In this document: piece by piece, positions 6,509 through 6,571 of the stretch
How the letters are laid out: every line of letters starts with the position of its first letter
Numbering within the stretch: position 1 is the stretch's first letter
From: Deltaproteobacteria bacterium UBA5799
Lineage (GTDB): Bacteria; Desulfobacterota; GWC2-55-46
Direction of reading: 5' to 3'
Assembly: GCA_002418185.1 (NCBI GenBank)
Contig: DIDN01000055.1
Span: 1-6,571 of the forward strand
DNA length: 6,571 nucleotides
Position numbers and translations under genes: made by a program
Notes under the pieces: model-generated
The model's input: the letters and a program-made list of their open reading frames with translations, nothing else
Told to the model about the DNA's origin: nothing
Database searches by the model: none

Positions 6509-6547
6509 GGCCGGTCCGCGCATCCGGGTTTGAATACGGCAAAGAAA

Positions 6548-6571
6548 AAGGCAGGCCGAAAGGCCTGCCTT
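6548..6571 (+). terminator. Intrinsic terminator after purA, cut by the window edge
   Basis: AAGGCAGGCC (6548-6557) pairs perfectly with GGCCTGCCTT (6562-6571) around a stable GAAA tetraloop (6558-6561). The T tract begins at 6570 and would continue past the window. Five A before the stem mean it may work in both directions, so a convergent gene could lie to the right. It ends the hisZ-purA unit about 40 nt after the purA stop. Confidence 0.85.

Overview
The window is a GC-rich bacterial chromosome segment with five protein genes and an unusually readable regulatory region. Codon use is distinctive: AGG is the main arginine codon and ATA is common for isoleucine despite the high GC. This bias, the pairing of a class V aminotransferase with a long (ASB + ACT) SerA, the use of HisZ, and the order serA-hisZ-purA suggest a deltaproteobacterial (Desulfobacterota-like) or related anaerobic lineage. 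The taxonomic call is inference. No mobile element, CRISPR array, tRNA or rRNA is visible.

Layout: positions 1-173 hold no gene I can support. A family 2 glycosyltransferase of the dolichol/polyprenol-phosphate mannosyltransferase type runs leftward (881 to 174) from its own sigma70-like promoter (984-955). The 485-nt divergent region that follows carries a second, rightward promoter (1052-1080). That promoter opens a leader of about 280 nt, which contains a well-formed ZMP/ZTP (pfl-type) riboswitch at 1101-1176. An intrinsic terminator (1165-1227) reuses the riboswitch's 3' pseudoknot strand. Past the terminator there is a possible second promoter (1230-1258), then a class V aminotransferase (1367-2512) and, one base later, serA (2514-4097). 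A strong hairpin terminator (4134-4171) closes this operon. hisZ (4184-5185) and purA (5216-6508) follow, and another strong terminator lies at the right edge.

How it fits together: the riboswitch is read as an ON switch. ZMP/ZTP builds up when 10-formyl-tetrahydrofolate is short and AICAR cannot be formylated. Binding would hold the pseudoknot, block the terminator and allow synthesis of SerA and the aminotransferase. These are taken to catalyse the first two steps of serine synthesis, and serine is the main one-carbon donor. The two genes downstream touch the same metabolite: HisZ activates the histidine pathway, which releases ZMP (AICAR) as a by-product, and PurA uses the IMP made from ZMP. 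The most interesting content is therefore the serine/one-carbon operon under ZTP control, with a compensatory base-pair change visible in the pseudoknot.
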